Shown here: positions 5,712 through 12,680 of the stretch, piece after piece
How the letters are laid out: each line of letters opens with the position of its first letter
How positions within the stretch are numbered: the stretch's first letter is position 1
Source: Caldilineaceae bacterium
GTDB lineage: Bacteria > Chloroflexota > Anaerolineae > Caldilineales > Caldilineaceae
Length of the DNA stretch: 26,828 nt
Direction of reading: 5' to 3'
Assembly: GCA_020634755.1 (NCBI GenBank)
Contig: JACKBC010000067.1
Location: 1-26,828, forward strand
The notes under the pieces: model-generated
Databases searched by the model: none
Seen by the model: the letters and a program-made list of their open reading frames with translations, nothing else
Told to the model about the DNA's origin: nothing
Program-made: the position numbers and the translations under genes

Positions 5712-7991
5712 ATGGCTACAACAGAACAAGCAGTAAAAAGCTCCAACGGCAATGGCTATAAAGTCATTGGCACCCGTCCGATCCGCCACGACGGTTTGGA
5801 CAAAGTGACCGGCCGCGCTCGCTATGCCGCCGATGTGCGCTTTCCTGGCATGTTGTATGGCAAAGTGTTGCGCAGTCCCCACGCCCACGCCAACATCAAG
5901 TCGGTTGATGTCAGCAAGGCGTTGAAAATGGACGGCGTGCGCGCCGTTGTTACCTCGGCCGATATGGGGCAAGTGGCCGACAAAATTCAGGAGATGGGCG
6001 AAGGCGCGGCCAATCTGCGTCATCTGAAAGACAATATCTTGGCCGACAAAAAGGCGCTCTACTTTGGTCATGCCATTGCGGCTGTGGCGGCGACCAGCCC
6101 GCAGATTGCCGAAGAAGCGCTCAAGCTGATTGAAGTTGAATACGAGGTGCTGGATCCAGTCATGGATGTGCTCAAAGCCATGGAGGATGGCGCGCCGCTT
6201 CTGCACAGCAATATGCGCACCGATCGGTTTGGCAACACGGGCGAAAAGCCCACCAATATTGCCAACCACATTCTCCACAAGCATGGCGATCTGGAAAAAG
6301 GGTTTGCCGAGGCCGATGTGGTGGTGGAGCGCGAGTTCCGCACCGAAATGGTCCATCAGGGCTATATTGAGCCTCATTCGTCCACGGCCGTTTACAAGCC
6401 AGATGGCACTATAGAGGTTTGGACTAGCACGCAGGGCCCCTTTGATATTCGCTCGCAAGTGGCCAGCATGTTGCAGGTCGACGATTCCAAGGTGCGCGTC
6501 AACCCCATGGAGATCGGTGGCGGCTTTGGCGGCAAATTTACGGCCTACACCGATGTGCCGGCGGCACTGCTCTCCAAGAAATGCGGCCATCGCCCGGTTA
6601 AAATCAGCATGTCGCGCACCGAGGTGCTGACCTCCACGGGCCCCACTTCCGGTTCATACATTAAAGTGAAAGTTGGCGCCAAGAAAGATGGCAAGATTAC
6701 GGCGGCGCAGGCCACGCTGATCTACGAAGCCGGCGCCTTCCCCGGTTCGCCCGTGGGCGCTGGTTGTGGCGTCATCCTGTCGCCTTACAAGCTGGACAAC
6801 GTGCAGATCGAAGGGTTCGATGTGGTGAACAATCGGCCGCGCACGGGCGCTTACCGCGCGCCGGGTGGCACCAATGCCGCTTTTGCCTCTGAAGTTGTAA
6901 TGGACGAGGTGGCCGAACAGCTGAGCATGGATCCGCTGGAGTTCCGGCGCATCAATGCCGCCGTGGAAGGCGACCGCCGCCCCGATGGCCCCACCTTTGC
7001 GCGCATTGGCTATTTGGAAACCGTGGAAGCGGCCATGAACCATCCGCACTATAAGAGCAAGTTGGAAGGCAAAAATCGCGGTCGCGGCGTTGCTTCTGGC
7101 TTCTGGTTCAACGGCAGCAACCAGTCGAGCGTCTATGGCAAAGTCAACGCCAACGGCACCGTCAACCTGGTGGAAGGTTCGGTGGACATTGGCGGCTCGC
7201 GCGCCTCGGCTGCCATTATGCTGGCCGAGACCTTGGGCATTACCGCCGAAGAGGTCAACCCCGAAATTGTGGACACCGACTCCATCGGCATGACCGGCGG
7301 CACTGGCGGTAGCAGCGTGACGCACAAGCTGGGCCACGCAGTCTTCCAGTTGGGCCACAAACTGCTAGAGAATATGTCCAATCAGCTGGCCACCATTTGG
7401 GATGTGGACGCCGGCTCGGTCAAATATGAAAACGGTTCCTTCTCGGCCAATGGCGAAAGCGCTTCCTTCAAAGAAGCCGCGGCGCTCATCAACAAATCCG
7501 GCAGCCCCATTTCAGAAGGACTTTCCGTGCGTCCGGGCGGCGCTGGTCCGGCCTTTGCCACCCACATTGTGGACGTGGAAGTGGACGAAGAGACCGGCAA
7601 AGTCACCGTGCTGCGCTACACCGCCGTGCAGGATTGCGGTCGCGCCATCCATCCTTCCTATGTAGAAGGTCAGATTCAGGGCGGCGTTGTGCAGGGCATT
7701 GGCTGGGCGCTCAACGAGGAATACTTCTACAATGACCAGGGTCGCCTGATGAACGCTTCTCTGCTCGACTATCGTATGCCCACCGCCCTAGACCTGCCCA
7801 TGATCGACCCGGTTATTCTGGAGATTCCGAACCCGGGCCATCCGTATGGCGTGCGCGGCGTGGGTGAGGTGCCCATTGTGCCGCCGGCGGCGGCGCTGGA
7901 AAACGCTATCTACAACGCCATCGGCGTGCGCATGTACAAACTGCCCATGTCGCCCGGCAACGTAGTGGCCGCCATGCAGGCTCAGGAGTAG
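5712..7991 (+). CDS. Xanthine dehydrogenase/aldehyde oxidase family molybdopterin-binding subunit
   Basis: A 759-residue large subunit of the xanthine oxidase family, which hydroxylates purines, aldehydes or CO at a molybdopterin-cytosine dinucleotide Mo site. The small alpha/beta hammerhead domain is about residues 15-130. GGGFGGK at 269-275 is a cofactor-binding signature, and GAYRAPGG lies further on. VGEVPIVPPAA near the C-terminus carries the catalytic base Glu719. ATG 5712 has GGAGG at 5700-5704. Family enzymes normally need a 2Fe-2S subunit and often an FAD subunit, usually adjacent. Neither is present on either side, so the partners must be elsewhere or electron transfer is unusual. 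A 360-base non-coding stretch follows. The CoxL AYXCSFR-type active-site loop of CO dehydrogenase was not seen, so substrate is undetermined. Confidence 0.92.
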   Translation: MATTEQAVKSSNGNGYKVIGTRPIRHDGLDKVTGRARYAADVRFPGMLYGKVLRSPHAHANIKSVDVSKALKMDGVRAVVTSADMGQVADKIQEMGEGAANLRHLKDNILADKKALYFGHAIAAVAATSPQIAEEALKLIEVEYEVLDPVMDVLKAMEDGAPLLHSNMRTDRFGNTGEKPTNIANHILHKHGDLEKGFAEADVVVEREFRTEMVHQGYIEPHSSTAVYKPDGTIEVWTSTQGPFDIRSQVASMLQVDDSKVRVNPMEIGGGFGGKFTAYTDVPAALLSKKCGHRPVKISMSRTEVLTSTGPTSGSYIKVKVGAKKDGKITAAQATLIYEAGAFPGSPVGAGCGVILSPYKLDNVQIEGFDVVNNRPRTGAYRAPGGTNAAFASEVVMDEVAEQLSMDPLEFRRINAAVEGDRRPDGPTFARIGYLETVEAAMNHPHYKSKLEGKNRGRGVASGFWFNGSNQSSVYGKVNANGTVNLVEGSVDIGGSRASAAIMLAETLGITAEEVNPEIVDTDSIGMTGGTGGSSVTHKLGHAVFQLGHKLLENMSNQLATIWDVDAGSVKYENGSFSANGESASFKEAAALINKSGSPISEGLSVRPGGAGPAFATHIVDVEVDEETGKVTVLRYTAVQDCGRAIHPSYVEGQIQGGVVQGIGWALNEEYFYNDQGRLMNASLLDYRMPTALDLPMIDPVILEIPNPGHPYGVRGVGEVPIVPPAAALENAIYNAIGVRMYKLPMSPGNVVAAMQAQE

Positions 7992-8073
7992 CTTAGTTGG
8001 TTGGTCAGGTAATCCAAGGTCTGGAGTTTTAGGCTGTTGGGAGCTTGAGACCTTGGGAGGAATGAGTTTATAA

Positions 8074-8127
8074 AAGGTGGTGCGGATGGGCTTGAGAGAG
8101 TCAATCCACGCCACCTTATTTTATTCC
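8074..8127 (+). terminator. Probable terminator of the molybdenum hydroxylase gene
   Basis: Positions 8074-8087 pair with 8104-8117 (13 of 14 positions, one pair being G-T) around a 16-nt loop. The sequence after the stem is AT-rich (ATTTTATTCC). It lies 83 bases past the stop codon. The T tract is interrupted, so efficiency may be modest. Confidence 0.55.
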
Positions 8128-8353
8128 TGATTTTATTCCTACCGGATGGTGCGAAGAAACCGCCTGGTAATTCAACATGAACCTGTTGATGCGCTGCTGT
8201 CGATTATTATCGGATTGTTGACGTGATGAACACTTTTGGATAGCTGGGTCATCCGCGGCAGCGGCAAAGGTATGCGTTGCTGCCATTTGATCATGCGTTA
8301 TGGGCGCCCATGTAGGAATAGATGCAATCTAGCGAGTATAGAGTAATAGAGCC
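8128..8353. other. Non-coding stretch, possibly decayed sequence
   Basis: No complete gene is visible. Short open pieces occur (for example a 26-codon frame starting at 8145) with a protein-like look, but they are broken by stops and I recognise no family in them. It may be gene debris between the hydroxylase terminator and the toxin-antitoxin pair. Confidence 0.4.
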
Positions 8354-8635
8354 TTAGGAACGCTGCACGGGCATCAGGCTGCCGGATACATATTTGTGCA
8401 AGATACTGGCAATCAAGGTCTGATAGGGCATACCTTCTTCCAGTGCGCGCCGCTGTAAGGCATCCAGGTCGCGGGCTGAAATGCGAATATTGATGCGTTT
8501 GTCCTTCTTGACTGTCTCTTGCGCAGCTAGGGCCAGCATTTCTCTGCGCTCCGGCGTCAAGACCGATTCATATTCTCCAGCTTCAAAGTCGTGCAAAATT
8601 TCCTGCTCTTCAGCATCAAGTTGATTCATTTTCAT
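8354..8635 (-). CDS. BrnA/CopG-type antitoxin
   Basis: A 93-residue protein, likely the antitoxin of the adjacent BrnT-like toxin. The C-terminal half (about residues 45-85) has the pattern KRINIRISARDLDALQRRA followed by PYQTLIASILHKY. This is characteristic of the BrnA/CopG ribbon-helix-helix antitoxins. The N-terminal acidic part (EEQEILHDFEAGE) would contact the toxin. The start ATG at 8635 lies inside the toxin gene; the two overlap by 20 bases, and AGAGG precedes the start. A second in-frame Met is two codons later. The toxin-first order with overlap is usual for brnTA, and the antitoxin is expected to repress its own operon through DNA binding. Confidence 0.82.
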   Translation of the reverse strand: MKMNQLDAEEQEILHDFEAGEYESVLTPERREMLALAAQETVKKDKRINIRISARDLDALQRRALEEGMPYQTLIASILHKYVSGSLMPVQRS

Positions 8636-8939
8636 TATTTACCTCTTCAGATTGTTTATGTTCCTGCTTGCTCAACAGATAGTCCCGAGTTGCTTTCCGA
8701 CTCGGAATCACGGTTTTTAGGAATATTTCGCTGTCGTTTTCTACGTATGGTACAAGATACGCATAGCCACCAATCGCAACAATAAACATGCGCTGCTGCG
8801 GATATTTGGAGCGGTTCGGATGGGCAACCTCATCCAACAATTCATTACGCTGGATATAATAGAGAACATCTTCGAACGAAATGCCGCGGCTTTCGATCAA
8901 CTGTAAATTCTTCTCTGAACTCCAGCTAAAAGTCTTCAT
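8616..8939 (-). CDS. BrnT-family ribonuclease toxin
   Basis: A 107-residue protein matching the BrnT pattern: FSWSSEKN near the N-terminus (family FxWDxxKN), RGISFEDV at 18-25, then R50-MFIVAIGGYAYLVPYV and a C-terminal IPSRKATRDYL. BrnT is a RelE-fold toxin that cleaves RNA and blocks translation. I start it at ATG 8939; an open extension upstream to 9014 crosses a clear promoter. The protein has a polar C-terminal tail of about 17 residues (KQEHKQSEEVNNENEST) that may be an appendage. It overlaps the antitoxin gene by 20 bases. It appears complete, but activity cannot be judged from sequence. Confidence 0.8.
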   Translation of the reverse strand: MKTFSWSSEKNLQLIESRGISFEDVLYYIQRNELLDEVAHPNRSKYPQQRMFIVAIGGYAYLVPYVENDSEIFLKTVIPSRKATRDYLLSKQEHKQSEEVNNENEST

Positions 8940-8945
8940 GCGTTC

Positions 8946-8975
8946 ATTATAACATACCCGTGTGCCGATTGTCAT
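8946..8975 (-). promoter_or_regulatory. Extended -10 promoter of the toxin-antitoxin operon
   Basis: On the minus strand, a perfect TATAAT lies at 8951-8946, with an extended -10 TGT just before it. ATGACA (five of six to TTGACA) lies at 8975-8970, 18 bases upstream. Only six bases separate the -10 box from the toxin ATG, so the predicted transcript start falls on the start codon itself. No Shine-Dalgarno is present there. The toxin message may therefore be leaderless. Confidence 0.6.
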
Positions 8976-9007
8976 CACGTGTGGTCTGGCAAATAATCGT
9001 CGATTGA

Positions 9008-9036
9008 TTGACAAATGCCAACGCCTATGTTACGCT
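9008..9036 (+). promoter_or_regulatory. Sigma70-type promoter for the RraA-like gene
   Basis: A perfect TTGACA at 9008-9013 is followed after 17 bases by TACGCT at 9031-9036, with an extended -10 TG at 9028-9029. The predicted start near 9043 gives a leader of about 86 bases to ATG 9129. The promoter diverges from that of the toxin operon, with about 33 bases between the two -35 boxes. Confidence 0.5.
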
Positions 9037-9128
9037 CGCGCAATGGCCGAAATAGACATTCCAGCGCATAAAATTCCCGAATCAATGGGGATTCACTTTT
9101 TACCACGCATCTAGAAAGAGGAACCAAC

Positions 9129-9875
9129 ATGAGTAACGCAATTCAGACTCCCGACATCCAGCGCCCGCCTAAATCTTTAGTCGAAGGGCTGGCCGAAATT
9201 GGCAGCGCGACTGCGGCCGGCGAACTGTATCGGCTGGGTATCCGCGATCCGCATATTCGCGGGCCGATTCCGCGCACGCCGGGCGCTTCTGTGGTGGGGC
9301 CGGCGCTGACGCTGCAATTCATGCCCAAGCGCGAGGATCAATACAACGTTGATGAATATGCCGACCCCGAAAAGCAGCTCCATCGCCACGTGCTTTATCA
9401 CACGCAGCCGGGGGATGTGGTGGTGGTGGATGCGCGCGGCGACCTGGGCAGCGGTGTGTTTGGCGAGATGATGCTCACCTACTTCAAAGGCGCCGGTGGC
9501 GTGGGCGTGGTCATCGATGGCTGCATTCGCGATTTCCCCAAGGCCAAAGAATTGGGGCTGGGGCTTTGGCTTAAAGGCGCAACGCCCAACTTTCATACGC
9601 AGACCAACATCTTCCCCTTTGCCGTCAACGTGCCCATTGCGTGCAACAATGTGCTGGTGATGCCCGGCGACCTGATTGTGGCTGATGATGATGGCGCCGT
9701 GGTGGTGCCCATTGCGCTGGCGCCAGAGCTGCTGAAAAAAGCAAGCCAACATGTAGAGTGGGAAGAGTTTTCGCAACTTCGGTTATCGCAGGGTGGGCAC
9801 CTGCGCAAATATTATCCGCTTTCAGCCGAAGCACAAGCTGAATATGAAGAGTGGCGCAAGGCGCAGAATAAGTAA
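9129..9875 (+). CDS. RraA-like / 4-hydroxy-4-methyl-2-oxoglutarate aldolase family protein
   Basis: A 248-residue protein of the RraA-like fold. Members are class II HMG/CHA aldolases, which split gamma-hydroxy dicarboxylic acids to pyruvate, or RNase E inhibitors. FGEMM at 111-115 and GCIRDFP at 131-137 (R134, D135) match the aldolase G-(D/E)-...-R-D signature for substrate and metal binding. GDLIVADDDGAVVVP near residue 180 is the other conserved block. The N-terminus, with about 25 extra residues, is slightly long. AGAGGAA at 9117-9123 precedes ATG 9129. No aromatic-degradation neighbours are present, so the physiological substrate is unknown; the aldolase label is more likely than RNase E regulation. 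Confidence 0.85.
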   Translation: MSNAIQTPDIQRPPKSLVEGLAEIGSATAAGELYRLGIRDPHIRGPIPRTPGASVVGPALTLQFMPKREDQYNVDEYADPEKQLHRHVLYHTQPGDVVVVDARGDLGSGVFGEMMLTYFKGAGGVGVVIDGCIRDFPKAKELGLGLWLKGATPNFHTQTNIFPFAVNVPIACNNVLVMPGDLIVADDDGAVVVPIALAPELLKKASQHVEWEEFSQLRLSQGGHLRKYYPLSAEAQAEYEEWRKAQNK

Positions 9876-9904
9876 CTCACGTTACGCAGCGACAGCCAGT
9901 CTGC

Positions 9905-9990
9905 TATACTCAGCTTTGAATGAGAACCGGAGTTTTATCACTCCGGTTGCGGCAGTAGAAAACGCCGGTTCTCATCTCAACCGCAGTATA
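9905..9990. repeat. 86-bp palindromic repeat, copy A
   Basis: The element runs from TATACT to AGTATA, perfect inverted ends. It aligns without gaps to 25641-25726, 68 of 86 positions identical. An internal 14-nt arm at 9922-9935 pairs with 9961-9974 region bases at 13 of 14 positions. Copy A can also form a competing 8-bp hairpin, AACCGGAG with CTCCGGTT around an 8-nt loop. It sits in the 185-base gap between the RraA-like gene and the class IV aminotransferase gene, and is flanked by GTTACGCA (9881-9888) and its inverse TGCGTAAC (10033-10040). Confidence 0.8.
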
Positions 9991-10060
9991 GAGAGAAACA
10001 GAAACGTCAGCGAGCCAACTTTCCTCCAGGCTTGCGTAACATAAGTAAGTAAATGAGACT

Positions 10061-10912
10061 ATGAGCAACCTGATTTTTTACGTCAATGGTGAGTATGTAC
10101 CCGCAGAGCAGGCTTCTCTGCCCGTGGGAGATTTGGGCCTCATCCGCGGGTATGGCGTGTTTGATGTGCTGCGCACCTATAAGCGCACGCCGTTTCAACT
10201 GCGCGAGCATGTAGAGCGTTTGCAGCGTTCGGCGCGCTCAATTTTGATTACGCCGCCGTGGAGCACCGAGCAGATTGAGTCGATTGTGCATGAGACGTTG
10301 GCGCGCAACTATGCCGCTAATCCAGAGTTGGGTGATCTGGCGATCCGGCTGGTGCTGACCGGTGGTCCCTCTAAAAATGGCTTTACGCCAGAAAGCCGCC
10401 CCAGCCTCATGGTGATGCTCATTCCCGCGGGCCCGCGGGATGAGGAACTGTATGCCAAGGGGGGGCGTCTTATCACCGTGCAGATGGATCGCTTTAAACC
10501 CACGGTGAAGAGCCTGAACTATATTGGCGCTATTATGGCCATGCAGCAGGCCACGGCCGCTGACGCCATCGAAGCGCTCTACCGCACTGAAGATGGATTG
10601 GTCACCGAGGGGACGCGCACCAGCTTTTTGGTAGTCAAAGGGGATCGGATTATTTCGGCGCCCGATCTGGTCTTGGAAGGCATTACGCGCAAGGTGGTGA
10701 TGGAGATTGCCGCTGACCGCTGGGAAGTAGCCTTGGAGCCGATTCGCTATAGCGATCTGTCGCAAATTGATGAAGCTATGTTGGTCGGCACCGGCAAGGA
10801 AGTGCTGCCCATTGTGCAGATCGATGACATTCAGATTGGCAGCGGACGCCCCGGCCCTGTTGCCGGTGAGCTCATGAAGCTAATGGATGCCTATATTGCT
10901 TCGGTGACGTAA
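10061..10912 (+). CDS. Class IV PLP aminotransferase (BCAT / aminodeoxychorismate lyase-like)
   Basis: A 283-residue fold-type IV PLP enzyme. The N-terminal block FYVNGEYVP with DLGLIRGYGVFDVLRTY is typical of the branched-chain aminotransferase, D-alanine aminotransferase and PabC group. Lys150 (PTVKSLNYIG) is the Schiff-base lysine and Glu183 in VTEGTRTSFLVV contacts the cofactor. LVGTGKEVLPIVQID is the conserved C-terminal region. The ATG at 10061 has no strong Shine-Dalgarno. Length favours a bacterial BCAT-like or D-amino-acid aminotransferase; family subgroups cannot be separated confidently here. It appears to be a single-gene unit, with the repeat upstream and a terminator downstream. 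Confidence 0.88.
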   Translation: MSNLIFYVNGEYVPAEQASLPVGDLGLIRGYGVFDVLRTYKRTPFQLREHVERLQRSARSILITPPWSTEQIESIVHETLARNYAANPELGDLAIRLVLTGGPSKNGFTPESRPSLMVMLIPAGPRDEELYAKGGRLITVQMDRFKPTVKSLNYIGAIMAMQQATAADAIEALYRTEDGLVTEGTRTSFLVVKGDRIISAPDLVLEGITRKVVMEIAADRWEVALEPIRYSDLSQIDEAMLVGTGKEVLPIVQIDDIQIGSGRPGPVAGELMKLMDAYIASVT

Positions 10913-10950
10913 GCAGCTAGGGCCAGCGCGTACCATAAAAAAGCAGGGTT

Positions 10951-11015
10951 AAAAGCCGCGGCTGACACGGAAGAGCATCTCAACCGCTTGCCATTTAGCC
11001 GCGGCGGCGGCTTTT
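10951..11015 (+). terminator. GC-rich hairpin terminator after the class IV aminotransferase
   Basis: AAAAGCCGC at 10951-10959 pairs with GCGGCTTTT at 11007-11015, and the adjoining GGCT with AGCC can extend the stem. A loop of about 40 bases separates the arms. The A tract and T tract make it potentially bidirectional. It begins 39 bases after the stop codon. Confidence 0.6.
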
Positions 11016-11088
11016 CATTGTGTGTGGCCGGATTTATCCGTTGCGATTACGCAGTGCGCGATTGTCCTACGTAAGCGGCTTGTCATCA

Positions 11089-11117
11089 TTGACGCTACCT
11101 GGGGGATCGGGTACACT
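11089..11117 (+). promoter_or_regulatory. Possible promoter of the zinc-ribbon gene
   Basis: TTGACG at 11089-11094 and TACACT at 11112-11117 are 17 bases apart, giving a predicted leader of about 80 bases. A second -10-like TATACT follows at 11138-11143 without an obvious -35 partner. The latter begins a 12-base match (TATACTCGGCGC) to the left end of the 86-bp repeat at 25641. Confidence 0.4.
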
Positions 11118-11204
11118 GTGCTCAGTGATTGTGCGGTTATACTCGGCGCAGACGAGGAACGTTCATTTGCGTTGCAACCGCGGTGTAGGTGAGAGGATCG
11201 AGAG

Positions 11205-11627
11205 ATGACAAATGTAAATAGGATCTGCCCTGGCTGTGGCCAGCCGTCGCCGCTGGATGCCCACCATTGCCCCAATTGCGGCTATGACAATGAGGCCGGT
11301 TTACCCGTACCGCAACGTAATTTGCCGGCAACCATTGGCAAAGCCGCCCTGCCTATTTTGGCTGGCGCCGCTGGATTGGCCGTGCGTGCGGTCTGGAAAT
11401 TGGTGCAAAATCGACTGACGCAAGACGCTGTCTATCGGGTGGCCACAAATGTAACGTCGCCCAAGGCACAAGCGCCCATAAAGCCAGTGGCGGCTGAGGA
11501 GCCAATCACCGTCGCTGCATCGCGTCCCAAGCGTACGATCCACATCCGCTCCTCGTGGGCGGTAGGGGATGCCAACGGCATGTGGCGGCAAGGCAGTTCT
11601 GAACACACCATTGAGTTTGATGATTAA
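11205..11627 (+). CDS. Zinc-ribbon membrane-associated protein of unknown function
   Basis: A 140-residue protein starting with a zinc ribbon: cysteines at 8, 11, 22 and 25 (CPGC and CPNC, ten residues between pairs). A hydrophobic, Ala- and Gly-rich segment at about 46-64 (KAALPILAGAAGLAVRAVW) is a possible single membrane helix. The rest is polar and proline-rich, ending with a small domain around SRPKRTIHIRSSWAVGDANG. GAGAGG before ATG 11205 supports the start. Such short zinc-ribbon proteins with one membrane helix are common in Chloroflexota, but I know no assigned function. The LysM protein follows 141 bases later on the same strand and may share its expression. Confidence 0.75.
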   Translation: MTNVNRICPGCGQPSPLDAHHCPNCGYDNEAGLPVPQRNLPATIGKAALPILAGAAGLAVRAVWKLVQNRLTQDAVYRVATNVTSPKAQAPIKPVAAEEPITVAASRPKRTIHIRSSWAVGDANGMWRQGSSEHTIEFDD

Positions 11628-11768
11628 CGTACGCTCTGATTGCCAACGTACCATATACCCAGTACACCGCAACGGTGTTGGCGATTTAGGCATCGGTCTC
11701 GTTTGGAGAATCCAGCCCCATCTCTTGCCGTTGCGATCTACTGATACTCATTTCTGCATAAATAGCAT

Positions 11769-12554
11769 ATGAATCGACGCCAATTGGCCTTCATTGTAAC
11801 CCTGAACGCCGTGGTTAGCCTGGCGATTGCCATTCTGGTCAATTGGGTGGCCGAGTTGCGGCGACCAGACCCAGAAGAGTTGGCGGCGCTCGTGACGCCC
11901 GTGTCGCAAGTCATCCTGGCTGCCACGCCCGCCAGCGCCCCAGCGGTGGGGCAAACTGAGCCAACGTCTGCTCCCTCTGCGCCACAGCCAGAAGAGACAC
12001 CCACTAATTCCGGCCCCGCTTTGACCGGCAATGAGGAAATATATACGGTCCAATCTGGCGACAGCCTTTCCAGCATTGCCGGGCGTTTTAATGTGACCGT
12101 CAATGAATTGATGGCGGCCAACAAGTTGGACAATCCCGATTTTGTATTTGTGGGGCAGCAGTTAGTCGTGCCGGGCAGCAACGCCAATGCTCAATCTACA
12201 CAGAACAGCACCAGCAGCGCCGCGGCCACATCCACGCCCGCGCAACAAGGCGTTGTTATCTCCGAAGTGACCGGAGGAGGAGCGGCCGAGACGGAGTTAA
12301 TTCTTCTGGTCAATGAAAGCAACAGCGCCGTCGATTTACGCGGCTGGACATTGGGCCGCGAAGGGGGGGCTGTTTACACATTTGGCAGCGTTAATCTGTT
12401 TGCGGGCAGCAGTGTTCGCCTCCACACCGGTGTTGGCGAATCGAACAGCGTGGATCTTTATTGGGGGCGGGAAGAGCCCGCTTGGCTTTCCGGCTCAGTT
12501 GTGCGGCTGGTTAATGGCCGCGGAGAATTGGTGAACAGCTATACTGTTCCGTAA
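11769..12554 (+). CDS. LysM and lamin-tail domain surface protein
   Basis: A 261-residue protein, probably anchored outside the membrane. Residues 6-27 form an N-terminal hydrophobic helix after MNRRQ, a signal anchor or uncleaved signal. A Pro, Thr and Ser-rich linker spans about 50-88. A LysM domain at about 90-136 (YTVQSGDSLSSIAGRFNV ... VFVGQQLVVPG) should bind peptidoglycan or related glycans. A second Ser/Thr-rich linker follows. A lamin-tail-like beta-sandwich at about 160-261 includes VDLRGWTLGREGG, VYTFGSVNLFAGSSVRLHTG and VVRLVNGRGELVNSYTV. No catalytic domain is present. It likely displays the lamin-tail domain at the cell wall or envelope; its ligand is unknown. The Shine-Dalgarno is weak. 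Confidence 0.85.
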   Translation: MNRRQLAFIVTLNAVVSLAIAILVNWVAELRRPDPEELAALVTPVSQVILAATPASAPAVGQTEPTSAPSAPQPEETPTNSGPALTGNEEIYTVQSGDSLSSIAGRFNVTVNELMAANKLDNPDFVFVGQQLVVPGSNANAQSTQNSTSSAAATSTPAQQGVVISEVTGGGAAETELILLVNESNSAVDLRGWTLGREGGAVYTFGSVNLFAGSSVRLHTGVGESNSVDLYWGREEPAWLSGSVVRLVNGRGELVNSYTVP

Positions 12555-12574
12555 AGATTTAGCTTACGACATAT

Positions 12575-12639
12575 GTAACTATCCTGGTGCTCGGGGGCTG
12601 AGCTCACGCCGAAGTCTCGGGCGACGGCTGGATAGTTAC
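12575..12639. mobile_element. 65-bp miniature inverted-repeat element, IS66-like ends
   Basis: Perfect 10-bp terminal inverted repeats GTAACTATCC (12575-12584) and GGATAGTTAC (12630-12639) bound a 65-bp insert. It is flanked on both sides by the same 8 bases, CGACATAT, at 12567-12574 and 12640-12647. A perfect direct repeat touching perfect inverted repeats is the footprint of transposition. IS66-family elements begin with GTAA and make 8-bp target duplications, so a non-autonomous IS66-type derivative is the best guess. It has no coding capacity and lies between the LysM gene and the Arg-rich gene, 33 bases before the latter's start after the target repeat. Confidence 0.85.
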
Positions 12640-12680
12640 CGACATATACGGTAATTTGTTGTGATGGGATGTAGAACAAA

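Noticed and set aside
5652..6590. 312-codon antisense frame within the molybdenum hydroxylase gene
   Set aside because: It runs opposite to a clearly conserved enzyme; long antisense frames are expected in GC-rich genes.
8145..8225. A short protein-like frame in the gap before the toxin-antitoxin pair
   Set aside because: It is 26 codons long with no recognisable domain or ribosome site, and the pieces around it are out of frame; at most gene debris.
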